64,000 nt of DNA from Dugong dugon. Lineage: Eukaryota > Chordata > Mammalia > Sirenia > Dugongidae. The DNA lies in the NCBI GenBank assembly GCA_030035585.1, contig CM057462.1, positions 119,221,234 to 119,285,233 on the forward strand, read 5' to 3'. Made by a program: the position numbers and the translations under genes. A model generated the notes under the pieces. The model saw only the letters and a list, made by a program, of their open reading frames with translations, had not been told where the DNA came from and ran no database searches. Below are positions 47,797 to 60,260 of the stretch, in pieces (position 1 is the first letter of the stretch; each line of letters begins with the position of its first letter).

Positions 47797-48012
47797 CTTT
47801 TTTTTTTTTTTTTTTAATTATTTTGTTGTTATTGTTGAGAATATACACAGCAAAACATAACCAATTCAACAGTTTCTAAATGTACAATTCAGTGACACTG
47901 ATTACATTCTTTGAGTTGTGCAATCATTCTCACCTACTTTTCTGAGTTGTTCTTCCTCCATTAATTCACTGCCCCCTGAGATTCCTATCTAATCTTTTGA
48001 GTTGTTGTTGTC
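47797..48012 (-). mobile_element. L1 3'-end-like fragment
   Basis: Poly(T), then 'attgttgagaatatacacagcaaaacataaccaattcaacagtttctaaatgtacaattcagtg', related to the UTR module at 42900-42975. It ends about 57 bp from the exon 5 donor. Confidence 0.65.
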
Positions 48013-48069
48013 AAGAACCTTCTTTTTAATGTCAGGAAAACCATGTGATACTCATAGGTAATTACTCAC

Positions 48070-48123
48070 CTTTGGACCTGGTAATCCAGGTAACCCAGGA
48101 TTTCCATGTGGCCCTGGTTTGCC
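48070..48123 (-). CDS. COL24A1: COL24A1 collagenous exon 5 (54 bp)
   Basis: This phase-0 exon of 18 codons reads GKPGPHGNPGLPGLPGPK, six unbroken Gly-X-Y triplets. The acceptor is ttttcag and the donor gtgagt. It is tightly enclosed by transposons: a SINE begins 84 bp upstream of the acceptor in gene sense, and an L1 3'-end-like fragment begins about 57 bp after the donor. Confidence 0.95.
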
Positions 48124-48207
48124 CTGAAAATAGTTAAGAAGTCAAATCATTCTTAGAACAGATTTAAATACAAATAACAGACAGATATACTGGTAAAATA
48201 AACATTA

Positions 48208-48365
48208 ACCAAACCGGTTGCTGTCGGGTCAATTCCGACTCATAGCAACCCTACAGGACAGAACAGAACTGCCCCATAGGGTTTCCAAAGAGCAGCTGGT
48301 GGATTCAAACTGCCGACATTTTCGTTAGCATCCGTAGCTCTTAACCACTGCACCACTAGGGCTCC
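48208..48365 (-). repeat. AfroSINE-type SINE next to exon 5
   Basis: 'aaccggttgctgtcgggtcaattccgactcatagcaacc' to 'ctcttaaccactgcaccactagggctcc'. The near-perfect TSD aaaataaacatta / aaaataaatatta is at 48195-48207 and 48366-48378. Confidence 0.92.
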
Positions 48366-48737
48366 AAAATAAATATTACATAACATAGTTTCATTGAAAT
48401 GAGTAACAACTAATTTCTACGAAGTTCTTTATCTTTTCTGAGATCGTGGATGTTTTAGTCTTGGAAAAGATAGTTTGACTAATTATAGAGCAGAATTGTG
48501 GTTTTCATCTTTTGCTTCAAAATAAGGTGTTCACTTCTCCTATTCACCACCCCTATTCTCTAGCAGCAGCATATTGTTTAGTGCTACTTTTAAAAGCTGT
48601 AGAGTGAAAAGCCTAAAAACAACAAAGTGAAATTGTTTAGTTACCCTCCTCTAAACATGTATTATGCCTTTCTGCACTTGGGTTTTGGCTTATGCTATTC
48701 TGTATGCCTTAAAAACTTATTTCATTTACCTTCATAA

Positions 48738-48931
48738 ACCAAAACTAAACCAGTCACAGTCAAATATATTCCAACTCATGGTGACTCCATGCGTATCCAT
48801 AGGGTTTTCAATGGCTGATTTTTTAGAAGTAGATTGCCAGGCCTTTCTTCTACAGTACCTCTGGGTGGACTTGAACCACTAGTCTTTAGGTTAGCAACCA
48901 ACCTCTTAACCGTTTGTACCACAACTACCCA
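48738..48931 (-). repeat. AfroSINE-type SINE, older copy
   Basis: 'aaaccagtcacagtcaaatatattccaactcatggtgac' to 'cctcttaaccgtttgtaccacaac'. It is diverged from the consensus. Confidence 0.85.
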
Positions 48932-49032
48932 AATCATTCTTCTACACTCAATCCAGAGCCTGTCTTATTTTCAAATCCTCAACACACCAGCGTGAAGTGA
49001 TTTCTCTCTCCTACTATCTTCCGTAGAAATTA

Positions 49033-49238
49033 AAAACCCATTGCAGTCGAGTAGATTCTAACTCATAGCTACCCTACAGGACAGAGTAGAACTTCCCCAT
49101 AGGGTTTCCTAGGCTGTAAAATCTTTAATGAAGCAGACTGCCACATCTTTCTCCCACAGAGCGGCTGGTGGGTTTGAACTGCTGACCTTTTGGTTAGCAG
49201 CTGAGTGCTTAACCACTGTGCCACCAGTGCTCCTTTTC
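49033..49238 (-). repeat. AfroSINE-type SINE with 9-bp TSD
   Basis: 'aaaacccattgcagtcgagtagattctaactc' to 'gtgcttaaccactgtgccaccagtgctcc'. The TSD tagaaatta is at 49024-49032 and 49239-49247. Confidence 0.92.
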
Positions 49239-49509
49239 TAGAAATTACTGCACATACAATTAATTTTGTACATAATCATATATGACCTTGGGATATTTCT
49301 TATACTGTTCTGTTATTTAAATATTTTACTGCTATTGGACTACTTTATGACATGTGCTGTTTATTTATAAGATTATAAATTCCTTGAAAATGGACTGATT
49401 TATTATATTACTAGTGCAGTACATAGCACGTTATTAGTCACTGGATGAATGTTTGTCAATTTTATTTCACTTTACTAGTAAATTATACTATCAGAATTCA
49501 ATAATTGTT

Positions 49510-49565
49510 TCTATTTACTTAGTACCTACTATGTGCCAGGAACTGTGTTAATGCTTTACATTTCT
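49510..49565 (-). repeat. MIR-like fragment
   Basis: 'atttacttagtacctactatgtgccaggaactgtgttaatgctttaca' is the familiar reverse-complement MIR 3' half. Confidence 0.6.
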
Positions 49566-49754
49566 TATTTCTAATGAGAGGTGTGGTCAGCAATGCAAAT
49601 GAAGGAACATCTAGCAAGATTAAAATTAAGGAAAAAAGACCAGATTTCAAGACATATGTAATTGGTAACCTTGAAAAAAACAAATTTTAATAAAGTTGAT
49701 ACAAAAATTCATGGGAATTATGGATAAATTATTGATGTAAATGTAAGGACAATA

Positions 49755-49959
49755 CCCCACACCCGTTGCTGTCGAGTTGATTCCGACTCATAGGACCCTC
49801 TAGGAAAGAGTAGAACTGCCCCATAGTGTTTCCAAGGCTGTAAATCTTTATAGAAGCCTACTGCCACATCGTTCTCCCACGGAGTGGCTGGTGGGTTCGA
49901 GCCGCTGACCTTTTGGTTATCAGTTAAACGCTTAACCACTGTACCACTAGGGTTCCTTC
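49755..49959 (-). repeat. AfroSINE-type SINE with 10-bp TSD
   Basis: 'cacccgttgctgtcgagttgattccgactcatagg' to 'cgcttaaccactgtaccactagggttcc'. The perfect TSD aaggacaata is at 49745-49754 and 49960-49969. Confidence 0.93.
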
Positions 49960-50560
49960 AAGGACAATAGATATTAACTATTATTTTACAAAGCAAAGTA
50001 GTGTAAGAGTGATCCAGGAAAATAACTTTAGGAAAAATTATATCAACGGAAGTTTAGGATTTCTTAAAAAGGGTTAACTTGTTTGTATCCAACAAGCCTA
50101 GGGAGAAGAAAACGTAAAGTCAAAAGTTGATAATCAATTATAGGAGATGAAATTAGGAACACAAACAAAATACTTAGCCCTGAGAAGAGAAATGCTGTTC
50201 CCTCCTTAGGGGAAGAAAGACTGGACAAATAAACGCATAAAAGAGACGGCAATCAGGGAAGGAGTGTGTGGAAATGTGAGGCTCTATGGAGGGTCAGAAC
50301 CTGAAGGCCACGCTATGGGGGAAGAGCAGCCTTTGCAGTGGAGAGGGAATGGAATTTGGGCAAAGATAGAATCAGTCCCTCAGAAAAGTAGGATCCAAGG
50401 TCTTCTTGCAGAGAGGTAGGAGGATGGGAATGGTTGCAGGGCTGGAGGAGAGTGGACAAGGTTTAGAAGAGACTATGTGAGGAATGTGATAGGTCATTAC
50501 CACAGAGAAATGAGAGAAATGTTAAACAATAGCTAGGGCCCAGTTGAGAATTTATCTTAA

Positions 50561-50612
50561 GCTATGAGTCGGAATCAACTCAATGGCAACGTGTTTGGTT
50601 TATTGTTTTGGA
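50561..50612 (+). repeat. SINE 3' fragment
   Basis: 'agctatgagtcggaatcaactcaatggcaacgtgtttgg' is the SINE tail only. Confidence 0.88.
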
Positions 50613-51384
50613 ATATGGGCAAGAGTTTGATGCGAATATCAATAATTTAAAGTAACATTTTAGTGTGATTTTTCTTTATTCAAAATATATTTTTTCATAA
50701 GTAAAAATCGGTATGAAAAGAAAATGGATTAGTGAATTATATAAATAGCATTTGAATTTGTCTCTGTAACACATAATCACTATTCATTTTCCAGCTCATT
50801 GAGAAAGAAAAACTTTCTGTTAGTAAAAATCCACATTTTTTTTTTTAAGTTTGAAAGAATCTAATTCTAATACAGCAAGAAAGCATTTGTTAGACCTATG
50901 TAATGTGAGAAACTTCTGCTGATCCTTAAGGCCGCTCTTTTCCTCAGGGCATTTTTTTTTTTTTTTTTTTTCTCATCAACAGCTCCAGTATTTTCCACTA
51001 TGTAATCCAGGAATGCACTATTTTAAGGCAGCCCACTCCTCTTCATTTCCCAAAACAAATGAACCTCACCTTGGACTATCAACTACAGATGAGATCACTT
51101 TATAACTAAGAATAATGTTACAAGTAGCACAAAAACAGTCACCAATCTACAAATTTAATAATCTTTCTTGGGCATGTTCACAGAGAAGGCTTTGACTGGC
51201 TGTTTTTACTCAAATAAACAAGGCCACACATGTTCCCAAGCTTCTTTTGAATTGGCAAAGGCAGACAAAGTTTGAAGATCCAGGCAGGTTTCCAAAGGAA
51301 GTACATACTGTACAATACTAGGAAAAACATATTGGAAAGTTACAAATTCTAATAGCAAATGGGAAATGGAGCCCATCTACTCAC

Positions 51385-51438
51385 CCTTGGGCCTCTCTTT
51401 CCTGCTGGACCTGGGATACCTGCTGGACCAGGTGGACC
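51385..51438 (-). CDS. COL24A1: COL24A1 collagenous exon 4 (54 bp)
   Basis: This phase-0 exon of 18 codons reads GPPGPAGIPGPAGKRGPR, which is six perfect Gly-X-Y triplets. The acceptor is ...ttccaag and the donor gtgagt. It directly continues the GDTGPP end of the upstream large exon. The 54-bp length is the classic fibrillar-collagen module. The GKRGPR pattern is basic, and such GxR and GxK sites are typical positions for helix stabilisation and receptor or HSP47 contacts (family knowledge, not shown here). Confidence 0.95.
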
Positions 51439-53534
51439 CTTGGAAAACAAATGCCAAGGCATTAGACATGATAGTAGGCACATCTTTCTCACAAGTCTTA
51501 ATATGAATTCCACTTCAGGATAACTCTTCTCAGTTCCTAGTTCCTAGCTAATGATGATTTTAAAGTAACATGAATCCCCTCACCCTAGTCAGCAGGAGTG
51601 AGAGCTGATGTTGAAACGTCCTCTTTAATCTGGCCAGAAATGGCAGCAGGAAGTTTATGACTTACGTTTACAGCCGCTGTATCTGTATCTGGTTTTGACA
51701 GGAACCATAAGCTAGTAGTTTTGTGGATAATTTTTACCTAAATTTACTTTTACTACAGAAGGAGGCATTCAATTTAGGGTTTGGAGACCATCATCTACAT
51801 GTTTTTTTTAAACACATTTCAAGAGGTCTTGCCTTGAAAAATTAAAGCACCGGCTATTTTATGTTCTTTTAAAAGAATTTTACCTAGGATCTGTGTAATG
51901 TCTTAAACTGTTATAATGAGATCCTTCTAATATATAGAGTAGTAAATCTGCCTTATACCAAAATCAGCACACCAGGAGATAAACCCTAGAGCTAAAGAAT
52001 TTGTAAAATAAAGTATGAAAGCAAAAACAGATCAATTTGTAAAAGTGTTACAGGTTCATTAAGTGTTGCTTTAAAAATATATAAAAATTAAAATAAGAAA
52101 TAGGAAAAATACCTCTTTGTTTCCTCATATAACGCTTTATATTATCTTTTTTTTACTTACTTTAACAATCAACCATGGAAAAATAAAGAAGCATTCATTT
52201 GGAATATTGTTGAGCACATATTCATTCATTCGTTTATTTATTACTGAGCATCCTGCTGATGTGGCATTATTCCTGGTGTGTACAGAGCACACACATATTC
52301 CATTTAACAAATACTCATTCATTAGTGCAGTAAAAATAGCAAAAGTCTTGAAGTTAGAAATGTCAAGGTTAAAATTCTAGCCTTACCACTAACAAGTAGC
52401 ATCACTTGCTGAGCCTCATTTTTCTTAATTGTAAAATATTTATATATATATTATGATGGCACATAAAGTAAAGGGATGACTCCAGATTGAGTCATATATA
52501 ATTGTCAATATGTGTCCATTTTTTAACCTACAAAAATGTAATTTCATATAGTCTAATCTATAGAATGGCCAGGTTACACCTAGAAGTTTCCTCCAGGAAG
52601 CTAAATCTACATTTAGTTTCATAGGAGGAAAGAGAAAATGGATTGATGGGAAATGGGGAAGAGATCTATCCAACTGAAAACAACAAGGAGGAAAAGACTA
52701 AGTTATATTTGTGAAATAATAGTGATATAAGCATTTTTCTCATTTCTCATTCTTTTTTATATCAGCTACTTCTTGGAAATTTCTTTTATTGATATTAGTC
52801 ATATTTTACTTTTCTGATATTCTTCATATATTTCAAACCATCCATTTTCCTTCGGTTGTATTTCTCCTTGTCCTACCCACTAACTTGATAAAACCTTTCA
52901 TGTATTTCTTAACATTAAGAGAGAAGTACTATTTCTGTTCAACCCCAAAATGAGAGAAAGTATTTTAACAGCTATTAGGATATCATTAGCTTCTATAAAA
53001 AAATTGATTTTCATTTATCATTAGAAAAATTGAAATTCTTTTCAAATTAGTGTTGGTTCTGATGTTACAATCAGAGTTTAGCAGGTGTTTACTTGAATTA
53101 AAGTCTCAAAAAAGAAGAATAAATAGGAGAAATCAGAACTAAAAATGGAAAATTAAAATGTCCAGTTTGGTTTACTGCCTTGACTATAATCCTTTGTAAC
53201 AAAAGAAAATGTTATTCAAGTTGAAAAAGTAGCTAATATTAGATAAGGGGAAAAAGAAAGTATATCTTATATTGTGATTAAAATATTCCAATGGTTTAAT
53301 AAGCACAAAATAAAAATATATTTTAACATGTCCTCATAATTTTGCATTTCTAAATCTTTGAGAACAGGTTGTTAACAGGCATTTTCTAGAAACCAGAAAA
53401 GCAAAGTAATAGTTTATAGTTTTAACTTTTATGATGGGAATTAAATTATTTTCTTAAAAAAAATATTAAGTATTAGAAAAGCACTTTAGTTTTGATTATT
53501 GGTTAGTAAGACAAAGTATAACTCAAATAAAAGA

Positions 53535-53760
53535 GCAATGGCTCTGTAATCAGCCAATCTAGATTCAAATCATGCCTCAATCATTTACTAGATGAATGAC
53601 TTTGGACAAGTCAGCTACCCTTTCAAAGCCTTAGCTCTCTCATCTTTAAAATATTCATAATAAAATCTACTTCTCAATGTTATTGTGAGCATTAAAGATA
53701 TTATATATAAAATACCTATTATAGTACCTGGTACACAGTAGACAACCAGTAAGCTATAGT
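53535..53760 (+). repeat. MIR SINE
   Basis: 'caatggctctgtaatcagccaatctagattcaaatc', 'gaatgactttggacaagtcagctaccc', 'tattatagtacctggtacacagtagacaacc' give a nearly complete MIR. Confidence 0.8.
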
Positions 53761-55674
53761 ATAATTATTTTTTAAAATACACCTAGAAGTACTACTGTGG
53801 TAATTTACAAAGAGGTCATCTGCAAAAGTGAATGTCCCTTCCCAAATACCAAATGTGAACTACTTCCAAAGAACAATTACTGAATTATTTCACAGTGGCC
53901 ATTCTTTAATGGAGAAATGTTTATATGTTTGGGAGGGTACAGAAGAGGATCAGTAGTAACCTAGATTACTGAAATCTATGTCTAGGGTCCTAGAATATGA
54001 GAACATATCAGGGTTTGTTTTTGTTTGCTTGTTTCTTTGCAGAGACCCCTGCTATCCACAGGCCCAATATATTCCACTGGAACAACTTTATCTTCTAGCA
54101 AAATCTGGCTCTCTACATTTTTATTTATTGGATAATTGCAGTATAGTATTTCAGAGCTGGCAAGGAAATTAGAAATTGGGAGGTTCGACGCCATCTATTC
54201 TTCTAAATTAGTGAAACACATTCTTCAGCTTCCATGGTCTAGCTTTCTTTATTTATGCTAAATTTTATAGATGATGATTCTGACAATGATCTCAAAATAA
54301 AATTCCAGACTCTTATATCCTAGTGATAAGTTAAAACTTTAAAATATAATCTTCTGCAGACATAATTCTACCCCCACTTAATTACCTTGATCAAATGATG
54401 ATGCCATCTACTCTTGGGCTGCTTAATTGGAACCTCACCTATAAAAAGGACGATAAAATCTGCTTTTGAGAGTTCCCCTCCCCAAATGACTTATTTTTAA
54501 TATTGCTTTTAAATTTATAATGCTCTAATTAAAATGTTAATTTACATGATGATAAATTTTAATTACATAGTTATTCTGTAAAGGCAATTATTGAATGGGA
54601 TAGTTATTGCCGTAAGACTGTGTCGTGAAAGACAGGAATAAGGAAAAAGCAAAAGAAAGTTGAGTAGGAAATGGAGAAAAGAGAGAGTTTTAGCAGGGAA
54701 GGACAATTAAATAGAAAAGAAGAATATAGACTAAAGAAGAATAAGAAACATGGATAAAGAATAAAAAAATATAGGAATATTACTTTCTTTCTTCAGATAA
54801 ATGTACTAAAAAGACCTACCAATAGGACTCTATAAATTTATAGATCTATGTATCTATAAATAATACACTAAATTCGCTACCTGTTTGTCATCTTCTCCAA
54901 CGACTATGCTAACATTTACTTTGTTTTTATATGACAAATGGACTCAGAGTAGAGATAATCCTAAAATATTGCAAATAATTTATCTATAAGTACCACATAT
55001 TTTAATACCATCATACTAAAAGGAGATAAAATTGGCAGAACATGTGAAAATGTCAGAATAACTAAAATTCTAAATGCATAAATACTAAGGATTTCTCCAT
55101 CAGCAGCCATTTAAAGGACAATTGATCTTTTACACTGGAATACACTAGAGTCTCATTAAAATGCCATTTTTAGCATGTGTGAAAACCCCTTAATGATATA
55201 TAGTCTTCTGACATTTATGGGCTTTCTTCATAATGAATTTCACCATAAGATAAAATGGGATTTGGTAAAATTCCAATTTATATGGATGACCAAATAGAAC
55301 ATTCATTAGAAAGCATATGTATGCTACCTTAAACCCTTTTATGTTATTGAATAGGAAATTAAATGAATCTCTTTTCCTTCACTAGTCAAACAATAAAACC
55401 TTAGTTCAACAATAAGGAACGCAGAGGGGGAGAAAAATCAGAGTTCTCACTACTACTTGAATATTTGCTGTAAAGTTAAAGCAACTGTAATAATACGAGG
55501 TTTTGTCCTTTTTAAATTTTGTTATCTACTTTGTACTAAGCTTTCAGTAGAAACAGAGTTATAACTGGCCTTCTTGATTTATAACTGAAATATTTTTTCT
55601 AACAGGTTCTCAAGCTATCTTATTGAGTTAATCTACCTAGAAAATTAAAAATATGCTTATTATGTGACAAGAAA

Positions 55675-56508
55675 TAAGTGGTAACTTTGGTGAAGGGTAA
55701 GACAGTACACAATACTGAGGAAGCCAGCACAACTTGTACAAGGAAAGGTCATGGAAGCTCTACAGACATATCCAAACTCTCTGAGGGACTGAATTTCTGG
55801 GCAGAGGACTGTGGCGACCACGGTCTCAGAGAACATCTAGCTCAGTTGGCATAACATAGTTTATAAAGAAAATGTTCTATATTCTACCTTAGTGTGTAGT
55901 GTCTGGGGTCTAAAAAGCCTATGAGCAGCCATCTAAGATACTCCACTGGTCTCACCCCTTCAGGAGCATGGGAGAATGAAGAAAACAAGACACAAGGGAA
56001 AGATTAATCCAAAGGACTAATGGACCACAACTACCATGGCCTACACCAGACTGAGTCCAGGTACAGCTAGATGGTGCCCGGCTACCACCACTGAGTGTTC
56101 TGACAGGGATCACAATAGAGGGTGGTCCCGGACAGAGCTGGAGGAAAATGTAGAAAATTCTAACTCACAAAAAAAGACCAGGCTTTCTGGCCTGACAGAG
56201 ACTGGAGAAATCCCAAAAGTATGGCCCCAGGACACACTTTTAGCTCAGTAATGAAGTCACTCCCAAGGTTCACCCTTTAGCTAAAGATTAGACAGCCCAG
56301 TAAAACAAAACGAGACTAATGGGTCAAGGACTAGAAGGCAGGAGGGGACAGGAAAGCTGCTAATAGGGAACCCAAGGTCGAGAAGGGAGAGTGTTGACTT
56401 GTCGTGGGGTTGTTAAGCAATGTCATAAAACAATATGTGTACTAACTGTTTAATGAGAAACTATTTGTTCTGTAAACCTTCATCTAAAGTACAATAAAAA
56501 AAAAATGA
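55675..56508 (+). mobile_element. L1 3'-UTR insertion (5'-truncated)
   Basis: It starts near 'gtggtaactttggtgaagggtaagacagtacac' and ends 'ttctgtaaaccttcatctaaagtacaataaaa' plus poly(A). It contains the family landmarks 'gagcagccatctaagatactccactggtctcacccc' and 'ttagctcagtaatgaagtcactccc'. It has no coding capacity and is antisense to COL24A1. Confidence 0.88.
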
Positions 56509-56559
56509 CTGTTACGCTTTCAAAAACTTCTGGCACCTAATTTCTAGGGAGGAAGTATA

Positions 56560-56690
56560 ACCTTAAGTAAGAAAACCTCTAGGCTTCATTTTCGTCATCA
56601 GTAAAATGGCTGTAATAGTTGTCACTTATTTCACCGTTCTGAGGATCAAGTGAGATAATTCATTTAAAGTGTATGGGACGTAGTAAGCTA
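56560..56690 (+). repeat. MIR SINE fragment
   Basis: 'cttcattttcgtcatcagtaaaatggctgtaatagttg...gaggatcaagtgagataattcatttaaag' is a MIR core and 3' part. Confidence 0.7.
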
Positions 56691-57036
56691 TAAAAGTTAT
56701 ATTACCTACACTAAGGCAAATGTATTCGGTAGACCAATACTTCTAAGTAACACTCAGGTCAATTAATTTTGGAAGTCCTGCATCTTATATTCCCTTTTAA
56801 AGTATTCATTCATTCATTCACTAATTCAATAAACATTAAGCATCAAGCCACCATGGAGCTTACAGTATAGAAAAAAGGATACACATTAAACAGATAAACA
56901 TATAGTTACAGATTTTACCTAGTGACACTAAGAAAAAGAACAGGAAACCAAGAGAAAGAGTGACATGATGGACTTACACTGCGGTGGCAGAGAAGACTTC
57001 TCTAAGAAATGTTAAGTTAGACCCAAAAGATGAATA

Positions 57037-57236
57037 ACCCATTGCCATTGAGTCAGTTCTGACTCATAGTGAACCTATATGATAGAGCAGAACTGCCCCC
57101 ATGGAGTTTCCAAGGCTGCTAATCTTTACAGGAGCAGACTGCCACATCTTTCTCCCGCAGAGCCACTGGGTGGGTTTGAAATGTCAACCTTTAGGTTAGC
57201 AGCCAAGTGCTTAACTACTGCACAAACAGGGCTCCT
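57037..57236 (-). repeat. AfroSINE-type SINE with 13-bp TSD
   Basis: 'acccattgccattgagtcagttctgactcatag' to 'tgcttaactactgcacaaacagggctcct'. The perfect TSD caaaagatgaata is at 57024-57036 and 57237-57249. Confidence 0.94.
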
Positions 57237-58633
57237 CAAAAGATGAATAGGAGTAAGAAAAGAGAAAACTATATTCCATAGAATAAAGAATAAAATGAAT
57301 GAGGACATGAGTAAAACAAAACCAACAAAAAAGTAGTCTTATTGAGGAACTTAAAGACAAATAATAATACTGAGAACAAGGGGAAAAGTAGGACAAGATA
57401 AGGCTGCAGAAGGAAGCAGGGGCTAGATCACATTTGACTGCATAGGTCATGATATGGAGTTTTTATTTCAAGTGCATTATTCTTCTGCAATTGGAGAGCT
57501 TAAGCAGAAAAGTGATGTGATCTGAGTTATGTTTTTAAAAAGATCATTAGAGAATTTTTGGAAAAGAAGGAAGCGTAAGGACATTTTTTAAACTACCCTC
57601 CCTCCATCCCTCAAAAACCACTGAAAACAACAAAAAGCACCAAAAGAAAACATCATCTCCAGTGCAACAAGGAAAGGACCACAACCACAAGCCATAAAAT
57701 ACGAAGATTATCTGCCAAATACAGAGAAATCTGGAATCAAGAAATATGTTGAGAGAAGGCAGGGTAAACAAAACCTCAAATCTGAAAGCACAGACAGAAA
57801 ACAGCTATCTCTAAAAGCATATCAGTCCTGAAAATCCATTTTAACAATATTTTGATTACAATGTTAAGGTTTAATGGCATGGGCAAGTGACAGGAGAAAT
57901 AATGCATGACACTGTAAAGACCCAATTCCAAGACTAGGGTCAAGAGTAGGGAATTACAGAATTTAAGAGGAAGAACCAGTTAGTTTTATGATCTACAACC
58001 AAATCTCCTAATCATAGAATATTTCTGGTAGTGAGAAGGGATAAAAGACAAGAAGGACAGAAATCACGACATCACTTCTCAGAGAGCCTATGATGGAAAG
58101 GGCTTCACAACATATTGTACATAAAAATGAGGGAGCTACACCTCTTTGTAGAAGACAAACCAAATATGGTTAAGATGGTGTTTAAGCAATCCTTAAATCT
58201 TACTTATTTAATACGTATGATGAACAAATCTGAGAAGCTGGACTATATGAAGAAGAATGTGGCATCGGAATTGGAGAGAGATTCGTTAACAACGTATGAT
58301 ACTCAATCTTAGAGCTTCAACTATAATGTTAATGGGAAGATTTCCAAATCTATATCCCCAGCCTTGACTGCTCTTCTTCACTTCAGCTTCTTAAGTGTTT
58401 CCAATATCTTACTGAATTGCCAACAGTTGCTTCTTATTTTCCTCTCCTAAAAGTGACTTACTCTCTTAATTACCATTTTTAGTAATATTATCACCACTCT
58501 CTCAACCTCAATACTCTCTTAATTACTGTTCTTAGAAATGGTATCACCCTCCTCTCAATTCACTTCCTTTTTGTTTGGTCCCTAGATCCAATTAATTTCC
58601 TAGTTCTACTAAATCTTTCTTCAAGACATCTCT

Positions 58634-59378
58634 TGAAGCACAACTTGTCCAAGGCAAGGTCATGGAAGCTCCATAGACACATCCAGACTCCCTGAGGGAC
58701 CCAAACTACTGGGCTGAGGGCTCTGGGGACCATGATCTCAGGGAACATCTAGCTCAACTGGCATAACATTCTATTTTGGTGAGTAGCCATTTAAGATACT
58801 CCACTGGTCTCACCCTATCTGGAGCAAGGAAACCGAAGACACAAGGAAAAGATTAGTCCAAAGGACTAGTGGACCACAACTACCATAGCCTCCACCAGAC
58901 TGAGTCCAGCACAACTAGATGGTGTCCGGCTACCACCACTGACTGCTCTGATAGGAATCACAATAGAAGGTCCCAGACAGAGCTGGAGAAAAATATAAAA
59001 CATAATTCTAACTCACACACACACAAAAAACCATACTTACTGGTCTGACAGACTGGAGAAACCCCGAGAGTATGGCCCCCAGGCACCCTTTTAACTCAGT
59101 AGTGAAGTCACACCTGAGGTTCACCCTTTAGCCAAAGATTAGACAAGTCCATAAAACAAAATGAGACTAAATGGGCACACCAACCCAGGAGCAGGGACGA
59201 GAAGGCAGGAGGAGACAGGAAAGCTGGTAATTGGGATCCCAAGGTCGAGAAGGGGAGAGTGTCGACATTTTGTGGCATTGGCAACCAATGTCACAAAACA
59301 ATATGTGTATTAACTGTTTAATAAGAAACTTGTTTGCTCTGTAAACCTTCATCTAAAGTACAATAAAAAAAATTTTAA
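58634..59378 (+). mobile_element. L1 3'-UTR insertion (5'-truncated)
   Basis: 'gaagcacaacttgtccaaggcaaggtcatgg' to 'ctgtaaaccttcatctaaagtacaataaaaaaa'. It lacks a short internal segment present in the 55.7-kb copy. An (AC)n run lies at about 59017-59027. No clean TSD was found. Confidence 0.85.
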
Positions 59379-59633
59379 AAACTTGAGTCCTACTTTTCTT
59401 TGCATTTTCATTATTGTCAACCTAGATAATATCCTAGTCATAAAAAACCAAGATGATAACAAAAATGTCCTGTCTGTTCTGGGCACTTTCTATCAGACTT
59501 TCCCATTAATCCCTTGCTTAGAAACTTCTAAAACTCCCCCACTGAGAACAAGATCAAGTTAAAACTGTCAGTTTGAAAACAAACCCAACCTAGACCCATC
59601 TATCTCGGGTCTTTATTTGCCTAACACTACAGA

Positions 59634-59688
59634 GTCACTACGAGTTGGAATCGACTTGATGGCAACGAGTTTTGTTTTTGGTTTTGGT
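59634..59688 (+). repeat. SINE 3' fragment
   Basis: 'tcactacgagttggaatcgacttgatggcaacgagttttg' is the SINE tail only. Confidence 0.85.
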
Positions 59689-59733
59689 ATTCAGCCTAAT
59701 ATTATGAAAACCAGCAGTCAAATTCTGGCTCTA

Positions 59734-60102
59734 CTGAGACTATGGCCCCCGGGCACCCTGCTAACTCAGAACTGAAGCCACACCCGACGTCCAGTTTTCA
59801 GCCAAAGATTAGACAGACAGGCCTATAAAACAAACAATAACACACATGACGAAATGTGCATCTTAGTTCAATAAAGTATATGAGACCTAATGGGCAACAC
59901 CTGCCCAAAAGCAAAGATGAAAAGGCAAGAAGGGACAGGAAAACTGGACGAAAGGACACTAGGAAAGAGAAAGGGGGAGAGTGCTGACACATTGAAGGGA
60001 TTATAACCAATGTCACAAAACAATTTGTGAATAAATTTCTGAATGAGAAACTAATTTGCACTGTAAACTTTCACCTAAAGCACAATAAAATTAAAAAAAA
60101 AA
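59734..60102 (+). mobile_element. L1 3'-UTR insertion inside a MIR, 13-bp TSD
   Basis: 'ctgagactatggcccccgggcaccctgc' to 'gtaaactttcacctaaagcacaataaaa' plus poly(A). The perfect TSD aattctggctcta is at 59721-59733 and 60103-60115. The target is the head of a MIR whose remainder follows. Confidence 0.9.
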
Positions 60103-60260
60103 AATTCTGGCTCTATCATTTACTAGCAGTGTGGTTGTGAGCAACCTCTGGGCTTCAGTTTCTTCACCTGAAAAATGAGGATAATAATACCAACCTTACA
60201 AAGTTGTCTTGAGATAAGATAAAGGGTATGTTATAGTGGAATCAATAAATGATAGCTATT
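60103..60260 (+). repeat. MIR SINE (target of the L1 insertion)
   Basis: 'aattctggctctatcatttactagcagtgtggttgtgagcaacctctgggcttcagtttcttcacctg' is a well-preserved MIR. Confidence 0.8.

Larger units (their letters stand above)
31256..48069 (-). other. COL24A1: COL24A1 intron 5
   Basis: This 16.8-kb intron is the longest complete one here. About half is the nested LTR/L1 block at 37.46-45.96 kb. Other contents are a MIR at 32.9 kb, a candidate ERV LTR at 33.2-34.1 kb, SINEs, and old unclassified interspersed repeat-like DNA at 34.5-36.3 kb. Nothing recognisable was seen at 31.3-32.8 and 46.0-47.5 kb. Confidence 0.85.
48124..51384 (-). other. COL24A1: COL24A1 intron 4
   Basis: 3.3 kb with four SINEs on the gene's strand (48.2, 48.7, 49.0 and 49.75 kb) and a SINE 3' fragment on the opposite strand at 50.56 kb. 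The stretch 50.62-51.38 kb holds nothing recognisable. Confidence 0.85.
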
